Notes: generated by a model not told the origin, from the sequence alone. Shown: positions 27,589 to 36,810, counted from the stretch's first letter. The stretch: 64,000 nucleotides of DNA from Halorubrum kocurii JCM 14978 (GCF_000337355.1 NZ_AOJH01000040.1:1-64000); one strand, 5' to 3'. Numbers and translations are program-made.

Positions 27589-27906
27589 ATGGACGAAGGC
27601 ACCCGCGAGCTTCTGGAGCCGCTCCCGCCGAGCGCCAAACTGGTCTACTACGTTCTCGACGAGGAGGGTCGGTTCGACCAGACCGGGCTCGCCGAGGAGA
27701 CGCGCCTCTCGACCCGAACCGTCCGGTTCGCGGTGGAGAAACTCACCGAGGTCGGGCTCGTCGAAGAGGGGCTCTGCCCCAAGGACGCTCGCCGGTCCGT
27801 GTACTCGTCCGTCGCCGAGCCGGAGCGGTCGACCGGGTCCGATCCCGACGCCGCCTCCGAGCCCGACGCGGAGGCGCCCACGGCGACCGCGGTCGCCGAG
27901 GACTGA
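27589..27906 (+). CDS. MarR/TrmB-like winged-helix protein
   Basis: The 105-residue protein has a winged-helix DNA-binding domain over residues 5-75 (LPPSAKLVYYVLDEEGRFDQTGLAEETRLSTRTVRFAVEKLTEVGLVEEG) and an acidic, Ala/Asp-rich tail. I chose ATG 27589 because homology-like sequence starts there. It probably regulates transcription; it could be linked to the kinase gene just upstream, but no shared operon is proven. Confidence 0.82.
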   Translation: MDEGTRELLEPLPPSAKLVYYVLDEEGRFDQTGLAEETRLSTRTVRFAVEKLTEVGLVEEGLCPKDARRSVYSSVAEPERSTGSDPDAASEPDAEAPTATAVAED

Positions 27907-28087
27907 GCCCGGGCGGACGATTTCGAAACGGGGTCGTGAGCGATCGCGACCCGATCGACTCTCGCTCGTCCGTCGAGTACCGCCCCGCACCCTCGTGCGA
28001 GCCCGTCACCCCGCCGGGGGGAGCGACGGCGCGCCGGAACGTTTCGAGCGGCGGACATACTTATCCTCTCGAACGCTATATAGAGAC

Positions 28088-28759
28088 ATGTCACTGGAAG
28101 ATACACTTCGTGACGACCCCGAGCGGGTCGCGTCGATCATCGACCACACGAACGTCGACCCGACCGCGACAGAAGCGGCGATCCGGACCCTCTGCGAAGA
28201 GGTCCTCGAGTACGGCTTCTGCTCGGCCGTCGTCGTTCCGTACCACGCGGCGCTCGCGAGCGAACTGCTCGACGGGGACGCGAACGTCGTCGCGGTGGTC
28301 GGGTTCCCCTACGGGATACAGAACTCGGCGGCCAAACGGAGCGAGGTCGAGGCGCTCCGCGAGCACGTCGACGAGTTCGACATGGTGATGAACAGGACCG
28401 CGTTCGCGAACGGCGATCGCGAGGCCGTCGTCGACGACGTCGAAGCGGTCAGGGACGCGGTCGGCGAGAAGACGCTGAAATGCATCATCGAGTCGCCCGC
28501 CCTGACGCCGCCGGAGATACGGCGGGCCGCCGGACTCGTCGAGGAGGGCGGTGCCGACTTCGTCAAGACCGCCGTCGGGTACGACGGGCCGACGGCCACC
28601 GAGGAGATTACGGCGATCCGAGACGCGGTCGGTTCGGACACCCAAATCAAGGCGTCGGGCGGGATCTCCACCTTCGAGGAGGCCCTCGAGATGGTGGCCG
28701 CGGGGGCCACCCGGATCGGGGCCTCCTCGGGAGTGGAGATCTACGAATCGACGCAGTAG
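28088..28759 (+). CDS. deoC: Deoxyribose-phosphate aldolase
   Basis: The 223-residue class I aldolase splits 2-deoxyribose-5-phosphate into acetaldehyde and glyceraldehyde-3-phosphate in deoxynucleoside catabolism. IDHTNVDPTAT at the N-terminus, LKCIIESPALT with the proton-relay Lys, FVKTAVGYDG with the Schiff-base Lys and IKASGGIST are all present. A TATA-like ACTTATCC lies about 22-29 nt before ATG 28088 (leaderless). Single gene; no other deo genes are nearby. Confidence 0.94.
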   Translation: MSLEDTLRDDPERVASIIDHTNVDPTATEAAIRTLCEEVLEYGFCSAVVVPYHAALASELLDGDANVVAVVGFPYGIQNSAAKRSEVEALREHVDEFDMVMNRTAFANGDREAVVDDVEAVRDAVGEKTLKCIIESPALTPPEIRRAAGLVEEGGADFVKTAVGYDGPTATEEITAIRDAVGSDTQIKASGGISTFEEALEMVAAGATRIGASSGVEIYESTQ

Positions 28760-28858
28760 CCTCCGTCCGACCCAGCGGCGCGGCGGGGCCGGTCCGGCCA
28801 TTCGTCGCCGGGCCCGGTCGCGATCAAGAAACCCTCGCGCAGAGCGGAGCCGTCTCGG

Positions 28859-30082
28859 TCACTCTGCGCCTTCGAGTATCCACCCGAAGCGCTTCTCCCA
28901 GAACTCCTCGTTCCGGGGCTTCTTGTTCCGTCCGTACGTCTTTTTATCACGTATCTGGCGCTCGAGAGCGTCTCGCGTCTGGTTGAGCGCGTGGCTCGCA
29001 CCGTACCCCTCGGCCGAAGCGATGTACAGGCCTTGGTCCGTGTGGAGCCGGATCCGGGCCAGCAACAGCGGCGTGCCCCGAAGCTTCTCGTCGTGTTTGT
29101 GAAGATGGACCTTCGCATCGAGGATCTCCATCCCGTGGTCCCTGTCGTCGAACTTCTCGATCATCTCCACGATCTCGCCGTACTCCACGTCGTCGAGGAG
29201 GTCCGCGTTGTACACTTGGACGGCGCGGGTCTCGTCGGCCTCCCACGTCAGCGAGTCGAGGATGTCCGTTTTCGTGACGATCCCCGCCAGCTCACCGTCC
29301 CGCTCGACGACCAGCGACGATGCGCCGATCTCGAACAGCTCCTCCACGGCGGTTTCGAGCGTCCGGTCGGGTGCGATCGCCCGCACCGGCGACGCCATCA
29401 CGTCTCGAACCGGCAGGTCGATGACTCGCGCCAGTTCGCCTTCCCGGGCACCGAAACCGCCCCGCTGCGTACGCCCGTCGCTGACAGCTGTGCCGTCGGT
29501 GTCCGCTTGCGTGTCACCCGCGTCTCCGCCTTGGCTCCGAACCGCACTCCGAACCGTCAGATCCATCACATCGTAGAGACTGAGGATCCCGACCGCCGTG
29601 TCGTCCTCCACGACCGGGATGTGCGTGATCCGGTTTTCGCGAAAGACGTTGAGCGCCTCGCCGACGCTCGTTCGCGGTTCGATCGTGATGGCGTCCGGCG
29701 AGTACGCTTCGTCGACCGTGGCGGCGTCGAGGAACCGCTTGACGTTCTCCAGCAGGTCGTCTGCGGTAACGACGCCGATCAGTTCGTCGTCGTCGAACAC
29801 GGGGAGCAGCCGCGAGCCCCCGTCGATCATGAGCCGTGCGACCCGCCGGACGTCCTCGTCGGGCGTGACCCGGGGAACGTTCCAGACCACCGACTTGAGC
29901 TTCTGATCCGGCTGATGGTGCGAACTCGCGAGCTGTCGCCTCGTGACGACTCCCTCGAACTTCTCTCCGTACACGACGACGCCGGCGACTGACGGGTCGT
30001 CGAACGTCCCAACGAGCTTTGAGACCGGTGCGTCGGGAGGAAGCTTCACGTACTCCGTCGAAACGATGTCTGTTATCTCCAT
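28859..30082 (-). CDS. Four-CBS protein with C-terminal HPF/RaiA-like domain
   Basis: The 407-residue protein carries two Bateman modules, i.e. four CBS motifs (about 1-60, 65-125, 130-185 and 235-295). A basic C-terminal domain (about 300-407) contains MEILDAKVHLHKHDEK, LLARIRLHTDQGLYIASAEG and ALNQTRDALERQIRDKK. That segment resembles ribosome-hibernation factors of the HPF/RaiA fold. CBS pairs usually bind adenine nucleotides, so the protein could adjust ribosome activity to energy state. The HPF assignment is by pattern; a plain CBS protein with a novel tail is the alternative. Confidence 0.8.
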   Translation of the reverse strand: MEITDIVSTEYVKLPPDAPVSKLVGTFDDPSVAGVVVYGEKFEGVVTRRQLASSHHQPDQKLKSVVWNVPRVTPDEDVRRVARLMIDGGSRLLPVFDDDELIGVVTADDLLENVKRFLDAATVDEAYSPDAITIEPRTSVGEALNVFRENRITHIPVVEDDTAVGILSLYDVMDLTVRSAVRSQGGDAGDTQADTDGTAVSDGRTQRGGFGAREGELARVIDLPVRDVMASPVRAIAPDRTLETAVEELFEIGASSLVVERDGELAGIVTKTDILDSLTWEADETRAVQVYNADLLDDVEYGEIVEMIEKFDDRDHGMEILDAKVHLHKHDEKLRGTPLLLARIRLHTDQGLYIASAEGYGASHALNQTRDALERQIRDKKTYGRNKKPRNEEFWEKRFGWILEGAE

Positions 30083-30299
30083 GAGTGTGGGTGTGGTTCC
30101 GTGTTGGTCGGGCGGGCCAGTTCCACCGCCGCCTCGTCAACAGTTACATATTTGTCATTCGCTCTCAAGTAGTCACTGACTGTTCTCGGTACCCGGCAAC
30201 CCGTATTTCACTGTCTCGTCGCTGAACGCCGGCGGTTTGGTTTCCAGACGGTGAGAATACTCAGTACAATTGACATGCCTCCGCGACGTGGATTTATAT
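30083..30299. other. Divergent intergenic region
   Basis: The 217-nt promoter region between the CBS-fusion gene and the DUF2267 gene contains no ORF of interest. The GATTTATATATG at its right end overlaps the ATG at 30300, so the TATA box for that gene must be another, weaker element. Confidence 0.4.
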
Positions 30300-30707
30300 A
30301 TGAACTTCGACGAATTCACCGGAGAAGTGCAGCACCGACTCGAACTGCCCGGGACGGGAGAGACGGTGCGGGCGATCCGGGCGACGCTCATGACGCTCGG
30401 GCAGCGGATTCCCGAGGGCAACGCGGCGGACCTCGCCGCCTCGCTGCCCCTCGAGATCAAGTGGTACCTGACGGGCGCGGTCCACGACCACGGCCAGCGC
30501 TTCGACTGGCAGGAGTTCGTCGAGCGGGTGAGCGAGATCGAGCACGCGGACCCGGCCGACGCGGCCTATCACGCCCGGGTCATCATGGACGTCGTTCGGT
30601 CGCAAGTCCCCGAGTCGGACTTCCACCAGCTCCGGGACATGCTTCCCGAGAGCGAAGACTCCGAAAACTGGGGGAGCCTCTTCGAGGTCGTCGACGAGGG
30701 GCGCTGA
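30300..30707 (+). CDS. DUF2267 domain protein
   Basis: The 135-residue, fully helical soluble protein matches DUF2267: MNFDEFTGEVQHRLELPGTGETVRAIRATLMTLGQRIPEGNAADLAASLP, then LPLEIKWYLTG and a second helical repeat. ATG 30300 matches the family start. DUF2267 proteins have unknown function. It precedes a tRNA-modifying enzyme in the same direction with a 77-nt gap, so a shared operon is uncertain. Confidence 0.85.
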   Translation: MNFDEFTGEVQHRLELPGTGETVRAIRATLMTLGQRIPEGNAADLAASLPLEIKWYLTGAVHDHGQRFDWQEFVERVSEIEHADPADAAYHARVIMDVVRSQVPESDFHQLRDMLPESEDSENWGSLFEVVDEGR

Positions 30708-30784
30708 GACGAGCCGACGCTCGCGGCGCACTCGACCCCGATCCGTCGTCCTTTTGACCGCGCGTCAGTTACTACGCATACTCG

Positions 30785-32107
30785 ATGGCGACGTATCACA
30801 TCGAAACGTACGGCTGTAGTTCCAACCGGGGCGAGAGCCGGGAGATCGAGCGGGCGCTGCGCGACGGCGGCCACCGCCCGGCCGACGGTCCCGAAGACGC
30901 GGATGTCGCCATCCTCAACACCTGTACGGTCGTCGAGAAGACGGAGCGGAACATGCTCCGACGCGCCGAGGAGCTGGAAGACGAGACCGCCGAGCTCGTC
31001 GTCACCGGCTGCATGGCGCTCGCGCAGGGCGAGACGTTCGAGGAGGCCGGCGTCGACGCCGAGATCCTCCACTGGGACGAGGTCCCCTCCTACGTGCTCA
31101 ACGGCGAGTGCCCGACGGTCACCCCCGACGCCGAGCCCGTCTTGGACGGCGTCGTCGGCATCCTCCCCATCGCGCGCGGCTGTATGAGCAACTGCTCGTA
31201 CTGCATCACGAAGTTCGCGACCGGCCGGGTCGACTCCCCGTCGGTCGAGGAGAACGTCGAGAAGGCCCGCGCGCTGGTCCACGCCGGCGCCAAGGAGATC
31301 CGGGTGACCGGACAGGACACCGGGGTCTACGGGTGGGACGACGGCGACCGGAAGCTGCCGGAGCTGCTCGACCGAATCTGCGACATCGACGGCGAGTTCC
31401 GAGTCCGGCTCGGGATGGCCAACCCCGGCGGGATCCACGGCATCCACGAGGAGCTGGTCGAGGTGTTCGCGGACAACGAGGAGCTGTACGACTTCGTCCA
31501 CGCGCCGGTCCAGTCCGGCTCCGACGAGGTGCTCGAGGAGATGCGCCGCCAGCATCGCGTCGAGAAGTTCCGCGAGGTCGTCGAGACGTTCGACGACCGG
31601 CTCGACCACTGGACGCTCTCGACGGACTTCATCGTCGGCTTCCCGACCGAGACCGAAGCCGATCACGAGCGGTCGATGGATCTGCTCGCCGAGGTCCGCC
31701 CCGAGAAGATCAACGTCACCCGCTTCTCGAAGCGCCCCGGCACCGACGCCGCCGAGATGAAGGGGCTCGGCGGGACCGTGAAGAAGGAGCGCTCGAAGGC
31801 GATGTCCGAGCTGAAGATGGAGGTCGTCGGCGAGGCGTACGAGTCGATGGTCGGCGAGACGTTCGAGGTGCTCGTCGTCGAGGAGGGGACCGGCGACTCC
31901 GTGAAGTGCCGCGACGGCGCCTACCGCCAGATCATCGTCCAGAACGCGACCGAGCGCGGCGTCGACGTGGGGGACTTCCTGGAGGTCGAGGTGACCGGCC
32001 ACAACACCGTCTACGCGTTCGGCGACCCGGTCGACGAGGGCGGAGCGGGCGAGGGCGAGCCCGTCGAGGGCGACGACCCCTCGGAGTCGGTCACGTCGTC
32101 GGCGTAG
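30785..32107 (+). CDS. tRNA t6A37 methylthiotransferase, MtaB/CDKAL1 type
   Basis: The 440-residue radical-SAM methylthiotransferase converts t6A37 to ms2t6A in tRNAs decoding ANN codons. The N-terminal UPF0004 domain provides three cluster cysteines (Cys11, Cys47, Cys76). The radical-SAM motif is CMSNCSYC with Cys133, Cys137 and Cys140. A C-terminal TRAM-like domain spans about 355-415 (VGETFEVLVVEEGTG...FLEVEVTGHN), followed by an acidic tail. The archaeal/eukaryotic e-MtaB assignment fits the taxon; an i6A-type MiaB role is unlikely. Confidence 0.92.
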   Translation: MATYHIETYGCSSNRGESREIERALRDGGHRPADGPEDADVAILNTCTVVEKTERNMLRRAEELEDETAELVVTGCMALAQGETFEEAGVDAEILHWDEVPSYVLNGECPTVTPDAEPVLDGVVGILPIARGCMSNCSYCITKFATGRVDSPSVEENVEKARALVHAGAKEIRVTGQDTGVYGWDDGDRKLPELLDRICDIDGEFRVRLGMANPGGIHGIHEELVEVFADNEELYDFVHAPVQSGSDEVLEEMRRQHRVEKFREVVETFDDRLDHWTLSTDFIVGFPTETEADHERSMDLLAEVRPEKINVTRFSKRPGTDAAEMKGLGGTVKKERSKAMSELKMEVVGEAYESMVGETFEVLVVEEGTGDSVKCRDGAYRQIIVQNATERGVDVGDFLEVEVTGHNTVYAFGDPVDEGGAGEGEPVEGDDPSESVTSSA

Positions 32108-32130
32108 GGGTCGCGGTCGACGCGTGGCAG

Positions 32131-32391
32131 CTATTTGTACTGTTCTTTCAGGTACTCGACGATGGCGTCGCTCTCGTACATCGTCACGCCGCGGTCGGTG
32201 TCGACGAGGTACGGGATCTGATCGTCCCCGACGGCGGTGAGCTTCTCGTGGGTGACCTCGTTGGTCACGTCGCCGCCCACGTCGCCCGGGAGACGGGGGT
32301 TGTGGGCGACGTAGGAGACGCCGAGCTCCGAGAGCGTCTCCCGGACCTTCGTGCAGTGCGGACAGCCCTCCGACTGGTAGAGTTCGATCAT
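32131..32391 (-). CDS. Glutaredoxin-like / GST N-terminal-domain protein
   Basis: The 86-residue thioredoxin-fold protein has the dithiol motif CPHC (Cys10, Cys13), the cis-proline region DDQIPYLVD and the terminal MYESDAIVEYL segment typical of the GST-N/glutaredoxin-3 group. A likely role is disulfide reduction with small thiols such as gamma-glutamylcysteine; that partner is inference. Its upstream region contains a 23-nt tandem repeat. Confidence 0.87.
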   Translation of the reverse strand: MIELYQSEGCPHCTKVRETLSELGVSYVAHNPRLPGDVGGDVTNEVTHEKLTAVGDDQIPYLVDTDRGVTMYESDAIVEYLKEQYK

Positions 32392-32430
32392 GGCGTCGGT
32401 CGATCGTTGGCGCCGACCCGGCTAAAACGC

Positions 32431-32545
32431 TCCCGTCGATCTCATGCGCTGGCTCCCGTCGATCTCATGCGCTGGCTCCCGTCGATCTCATGCGCTGGCT
32501 CCCGTCGATCTCATGCGCTGGCTTCCGGCCGCCTCACTCGCTGGC
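32431..32545. repeat. 23-nt tandem repeat, four perfect copies plus one degenerate
   Basis: The 23-nt unit running from TCCCGTCGATC to TCATGCGCTGGC repeats exactly at 32431, 32454, 32477 and 32500. A degenerate fifth unit follows (32523-32545), and a further trace runs into the end of the ligase gene. It lies between the glutaredoxin start and the ligase stop. There are no spacers, so it is a minisatellite and not a CRISPR array. Confidence 0.9.
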
Positions 32546-32563
32546 TCCCCGCCGCCTCTCCCC

Positions 32564-34636
32564 CTAGGCATCCTCGTAGATCACCTCGACCTCGTCGGCG
32601 AAGCGGTCTAAGATGTTGCGCCGCTTCTTCTTCATCGTCGGCGTGAGCAGGTCGTTCTCCTCGGTGAACTCCTCTTCGACGATCCGGAACTGCTTGATCC
32701 GCTCGTACGGTTCGAACTCCTCGTTGACGCGGTCGACCTCCGCTTGGATCCGCTCGCGGACTCGGTCGTCGCGACAGATCCCCTTGCGGTCGTCGGGGAG
32801 GTCGATCCCCCGCGCGTCGGCCCATGCGTCCACCTTCTCGAAGTTCGGGACGATAAGGGCGGAGACGAACTTCCGGCCGTCGCCGAGCACGACGCACTGC
32901 TCGACGAACTCGTTGGCCGCGAACCGGTCCTCGATGGGACCGGGCGCGACGTTCTTGCCGGTCGAGAGCACGAGCAGCTGCTTGGCGCGCTCGCGGAAGG
33001 CGACGTACCCGTCCGGCCTGAGCTGGACGATGTCGCCTGTGTGGAACCAGGGCTCGTCCGGATCGCCGTCGCGTTCGTCGGGGGGCGTGCCGGCGACGAC
33101 GGCGTCCTCCGGGAGCCGGTCCGGTTCGGTGAACGCCTCCGCGGTCGCGTCGGGGCGGTTCCAGTAGCCGTCGGTCACCTGCGGTCCCCGCACAAGCAAT
33201 TCGCCCACGTCGCCGGCCAGCTCCGCGACCTCCTCGCCGACGACCGTACCGTCGATCGCGATCTCCGTCTCGACCACGGGCGGACCGATGGTGCCGACCT
33301 GCGGCTCCTCGGGCGGATTGACGCAGATCACCGGCGAGGTCTCCGTCAGGCCGTACCCCTCGAGGATCGGCAGGTCCATCGCGTGGTACAGCGCGCACAG
33401 CTCCGCCGACAGCGACCCGCCGCCGGAGATGAAGAAGTCGATGTTCCCGCCGATCGCCTCCCGAACCGACGAGAAGACGAGCCGGTCGGCGACCGCGCGC
33501 TTGGCGTCGAGGAGGGCGCCCGGCGCCTCGGTCTCGTGGTGGGCCCGGCCGACGTCGACCGCCCACTCGAAGATCCGCTCTTTCACCGGCGACTCGCTCG
33601 CCTGCTCGCGGATCGCGTCGTACAGCTTCTCGTAGACGCGGGGGACGCTCGTGGTCGTCGTCGGGCGCACGAGCCCGAAGTCCTCCCGCAGGGTGTCCGG
33701 GCTCTCGGCGTAGCCGACGGTCGCGCCGGCCGCGAACATCATGTAGTGGCCCGCGAGCCGCTCGAAGACGTGCGCGAGGGGGAGAAAGGAGAGCGTCGTC
33801 GACTCGGGCGAGATCCCCGGCACGTCGGGGTCGCGGTCCGGTCGGTCGGCGAACCGCCGGTAACACTGATTGACGTTCTCTCGGAAGTTCGCGTGGGTGA
33901 GTCGGACGCCCTTCGGCTGGCCCGTGGTCCCGGAGGTGTAGATGAGGCTCGCGAGGTCCTCGACGTCGACCGCGTCGATCCACGACTGGTAGGCGTCCTC
34001 GTCGAACGCCTCGTCGCCGAGGGCGTGGACCTCGCCGAGGGTGTACACGTCGTCGGCGGAGAGGCCGATGTCGTCGGCGTCGCCGCCCGCACCGCCGATC
34101 TCCGCGTCGAGGTCGCCCGTGTCCACGTCGTCGAACGTCACGATGGCGTCGAGGTCGTGGTCGAGGTCGCCGACGACCCCCAGCACCTCGTCGAGCAGCT
34201 CTCGGTTCTCCGCGACCACGACGGTGGCGCCCGGGTCCTCGATCAGGTAGCGGACCTGTCTCGGGGAGGAGGAGGCGTACACGGTCGTGACGGTCGCGCC
34301 CGCGGCGAGCACCGCGAAGTCGGTCTGGGCCCACTCCATCCGCGTCTGCGCGTACAGCGCCACGCGGGTGTCGTCTTCGACCCCGAGCTCGCGGAACCCG
34401 GCCGCGAGCCGCCGGACGATGGAGCGCATCTCGGCGTAGGTCACGTCGGCGTACTCCCCCTCCGAGGCGGGCGGGAGCACTCCCCTGGAGACCAGCGACC
34501 GGTCGTAGATCCCCCCCTTGTACCGCTGGGCGAGCCGGTCCGCGTTGCGCTCGGCGGACCGCTCGAAGGTGCGTGGGAGCGTCTCTCGGGCGACGACGTC
34601 GTCCGTGAACTCCCGCTCCGCCTCTCGCCAGTTCAT
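32564..34636 (-). CDS. Long-chain fatty-acid-CoA ligase, AMP-forming
   Basis: The 690-residue ANL-superfamily ligase adenylates a fatty acid and forms the acyl-CoA. The P-loop-like IYTSGTTGQPKGV, GYGLTETSPV, WFHTGDI and the LSTGKNVAPGPIED hinge with catalytic Lys region are all present. The length and N-terminal part match long-chain (FAA/FadD15-type) enzymes. A TATA box lies just upstream and the mRNA is probably leaderless. It is divergent from the helicase gene. The fatty-acid role in haloarchaea may be membrane-lipid turnover or beta-oxidation. Confidence 0.9.
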   Translation of the reverse strand: MNWREAEREFTDDVVARETLPRTFERSAERNADRLAQRYKGGIYDRSLVSRGVLPPASEGEYADVTYAEMRSIVRRLAAGFRELGVEDDTRVALYAQTRMEWAQTDFAVLAAGATVTTVYASSSPRQVRYLIEDPGATVVVAENRELLDEVLGVVGDLDHDLDAIVTFDDVDTGDLDAEIGGAGGDADDIGLSADDVYTLGEVHALGDEAFDEDAYQSWIDAVDVEDLASLIYTSGTTGQPKGVRLTHANFRENVNQCYRRFADRPDRDPDVPGISPESTTLSFLPLAHVFERLAGHYMMFAAGATVGYAESPDTLREDFGLVRPTTTTSVPRVYEKLYDAIREQASESPVKERIFEWAVDVGRAHHETEAPGALLDAKRAVADRLVFSSVREAIGGNIDFFISGGGSLSAELCALYHAMDLPILEGYGLTETSPVICVNPPEEPQVGTIGPPVVETEIAIDGTVVGEEVAELAGDVGELLVRGPQVTDGYWNRPDATAEAFTEPDRLPEDAVVAGTPPDERDGDPDEPWFHTGDIVQLRPDGYVAFRERAKQLLVLSTGKNVAPGPIEDRFAANEFVEQCVVLGDGRKFVSALIVPNFEKVDAWADARGIDLPDDRKGICRDDRVRERIQAEVDRVNEEFEPYERIKQFRIVEEEFTEENDLLTPTMKKKRRNILDRFADEVEVIYEDA

Positions 34637-34658
34637 ACCACGACCTCCCGCCCAAACA

Positions 34659-34665
34659 TTATAAA
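34659..34665 (-). promoter_or_regulatory. TATA box of the acyl-CoA ligase gene
   Basis: On the minus strand TTTATAA lies 23-29 nt before the ATG at 34636, supporting that start and a leaderless mRNA. Confidence 0.6.
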
Positions 34666-34740
34666 CGATCGGGTAGTTTCGAGTTCATTCGAGGGCTCGG
34701 AACGCGAGGGTTTAATCCCGAGAGAGGGCGAGGGACCTCT

Positions 34741-36648
34741 GTGGACCCCGACCGGATCCCCGCCGAGTTCCCCGCCCCGAGCTTCCGCGGGGCACAGGAG
34801 CGGGCGCTCGCGGACATCCGCGACGCGTTCGCCGCCGGCAACGACGTGGTGTTGGTGCGCGCGCCCACCGGCAGTGGCAAGTCCCTCCTCGCGCGGTCGA
34901 TCATGGGCGCGTCGGCCACCGTCGACGAGACGGCGCCGAGCGAGGCGACCGGCGCCTACTACACCACCCCGCAGGTGTCGCAGATCGACGACGTGGAGGC
35001 CGACGACCTGCTCGACGACCTGGCGGTGATCCGGGGGAAATCGAACTACGACTGCATCCTCCCCGGCGAGCACGACACGCCGGTCAACCGCGCCCCCTGC
35101 GTCCGCCAGCAGGGGTTCGACTGCTCCGTGAAACATCGGTGTCCGTACTTCTCCGACCGCGCCATCGCCTCCGGGAACCGCCACGCCGCGATGACGTTGG
35201 CGTACTTCATGCGGACGGCCGGCTCAGAGGTGTTCCGCAAGCGGGACGTCGTCGTGATCGACGAGGCCCACGGGCTCGCGGAGTGGGCGGAGATGTACGC
35301 GACGATCGAGCTTTCGCCCGACCGCGTGCCGGTGTGGGACGAGGTCGGCGTCCCCGACGTGGCGGCCGACGCCGGCCCCGAGGAGGACGTCCTCGACCGC
35401 ACCGCCCGGTTCGCCGCGTCGCTCCGGGACACCGCCAAACGGGCGAAAGACGAGCTGACCGGGCGGCCCGAGCTCGACCGTGAGGAGGTCGCGCGCCGGG
35501 ACCGCCTTCAGGAGCTAATCAGCGAACTCGGCTGGTTCCTCGAGGACTACCGCGACCCGGAGTCGCCGACGACGTGGGTCGTCGACCAGCCCGACGGCGA
35601 GGGGGCGGCGCTCGCGATCAAACCCCTCGATCCGGCCCGCTACCTCCGACACACCGTGTGGGACCGCGGGAACAAATTCGCGCTGCTGTCCGCCACTATC
35701 CTCTCGAAGGAGGCGTTCTGCCGCGGGGTCGGTCTCGACCCGGAGACGGTCGCCCTCGTCGACGTCGAGCACACGTTCCCGCTCTCGAACCGCCGGTTGT
35801 ACGACGTGACGCAGGGGTCGATGACCTACGAACACCGCGACGAGACGGTGCCGAAGATCGCCCGCCTGATCGTCCGGCTGATGGCCGAACACCCCGACGA
35901 GAAGGGACTCATCCACGCGCACTCGTACGACATCGCCGGCCGGCTCACGGAGCTGCTCGGGGAGTTCGGCGTCGCCGCGCGCGTCCGGCGCCACGACCGC
36001 GCGAACCGGGACGCGGAGCTGTCGGCGTGGAAGGCGAGCGACGACCCGGAGGTGTTCGTCTCGGTGAAGATGGAGGAGGCGCTCGACCTGAAGGGCGACC
36101 TGTGCCGCTGGCAGGTGGTGTGTAAGGCGCCGTACCGCAACACCAACGACTCGCGGGTCGCCCGCCGCCTCGCCGACGACCAGTGGGCGTGGTACCACCG
36201 GACCGCGCTCCGGACCGTGATTCAGGCCTGCGGCCGGGTCGTCCGCGCGCCCGACGACCACGGCGCGACGTACCTCGCCGACGACTCCCTCCTCGACCTG
36301 TTCGACCGCGCGGAGGCGGACACCCCGCCCTGGTTCCGCGACCAGATCGACGCGATGACGACGCCGGCGCTGCCCGACTTCGACCCCGGCGCCGCGCTCG
36401 CCGGGATCGACGCCGAGCCGAGCGGGCCCTCGCGGGCGGCCCGTCGCGGGAACAGCGGCGCCGTCGGCGGAGGCGGCTCGGGCGGGACCGGTGGGAGCGG
36501 AGGCGGCAGCCCGCGCTCGGGCCGATCGAACGGATCCCGCGCGTCCGGAGGGACGAGCGACGGGGACGGAACGACGCGCACGCGCTCGGAGTCGGACGCG
36601 GAGCGCCGGGAGGACCACCCGCTCTCCGACGTCTGGGGCGACGGCTAG
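34741..36648 (+). CDS. DinG/XPD-like iron-sulfur DNA helicase
   Basis: The 635-residue superfamily 2 helicase has Walker A APTGSGKS (Lys47), the DEAH box (VVVIDEAHG) and a four-cysteine FeS site between them (Cys105, Cys120, Cys128, Cys134). The second RecA domain ends with VIQACGRVVRAPDDHG. A Gly/Ser/Arg-rich disordered C-terminal tail begins near residue 565. It starts at GTG 34741, with TTTAA about 30 nt upstream. Likely 5'-3' unwinding in repair or R-loop removal; haloarchaea also have a canonical XPD, so this is a paralogue. Confidence 0.87.
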   Translation: MDPDRIPAEFPAPSFRGAQERALADIRDAFAAGNDVVLVRAPTGSGKSLLARSIMGASATVDETAPSEATGAYYTTPQVSQIDDVEADDLLDDLAVIRGKSNYDCILPGEHDTPVNRAPCVRQQGFDCSVKHRCPYFSDRAIASGNRHAAMTLAYFMRTAGSEVFRKRDVVVIDEAHGLAEWAEMYATIELSPDRVPVWDEVGVPDVAADAGPEEDVLDRTARFAASLRDTAKRAKDELTGRPELDREEVARRDRLQELISELGWFLEDYRDPESPTTWVVDQPDGEGAALAIKPLDPARYLRHTVWDRGNKFALLSATILSKEAFCRGVGLDPETVALVDVEHTFPLSNRRLYDVTQGSMTYEHRDETVPKIARLIVRLMAEHPDEKGLIHAHSYDIAGRLTELLGEFGVAARVRRHDRANRDAELSAWKASDDPEVFVSVKMEEALDLKGDLCRWQVVCKAPYRNTNDSRVARRLADDQWAWYHRTALRTVIQACGRVVRAPDDHGATYLADDSLLDLFDRAEADTPPWFRDQIDAMTTPALPDFDPGAALAGIDAEPSGPSRAARRGNSGAVGGGGSGGTGGSGGGSPRSGRSNGSRASGGTSDGDGTTRTRSESDAERREDHPLSDVWGDG

Positions 36649-36726
36649 GGATCGTCGACGGGGAGGGTCGGAAACGGTACCGGCCCTCGGTCCGGCCCGC
36701 GGTCGTCGGGCCGATCCGTTCGGCGG

Positions 36727-36810
36727 CTATAAGAGCGAGACGCCCCACGCGGCCATGGAACTGACCATGAGGAACGCGAAGAACAGCGCGAACAGCTGTT
36801 GTCTGTCCAT
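36727..36810 (-). CDS. 27-residue single-span membrane peptide
   Basis: On the minus strand ATG 36810 opens a 27-codon frame (MDRQQLFALFFAFLMVSS... ending GVSLL), ending at TAG 36727. It is one hydrophobic helix with an N-terminal charged DRQQ cap, a composition unlikely by chance. A TTATC element lies about 20-27 nt upstream. No function is known. Such small proteins are often missed in annotation. Confidence 0.6.
   Translation of the reverse strand: MDRQQLFALFFAFLMVSSMAAWGVSLL

Noticed and set aside
32431-32545. Possible CRISPR array
   Set aside because: Units are directly adjacent with no spacers and there are no cas genes; it is a minisatellite.
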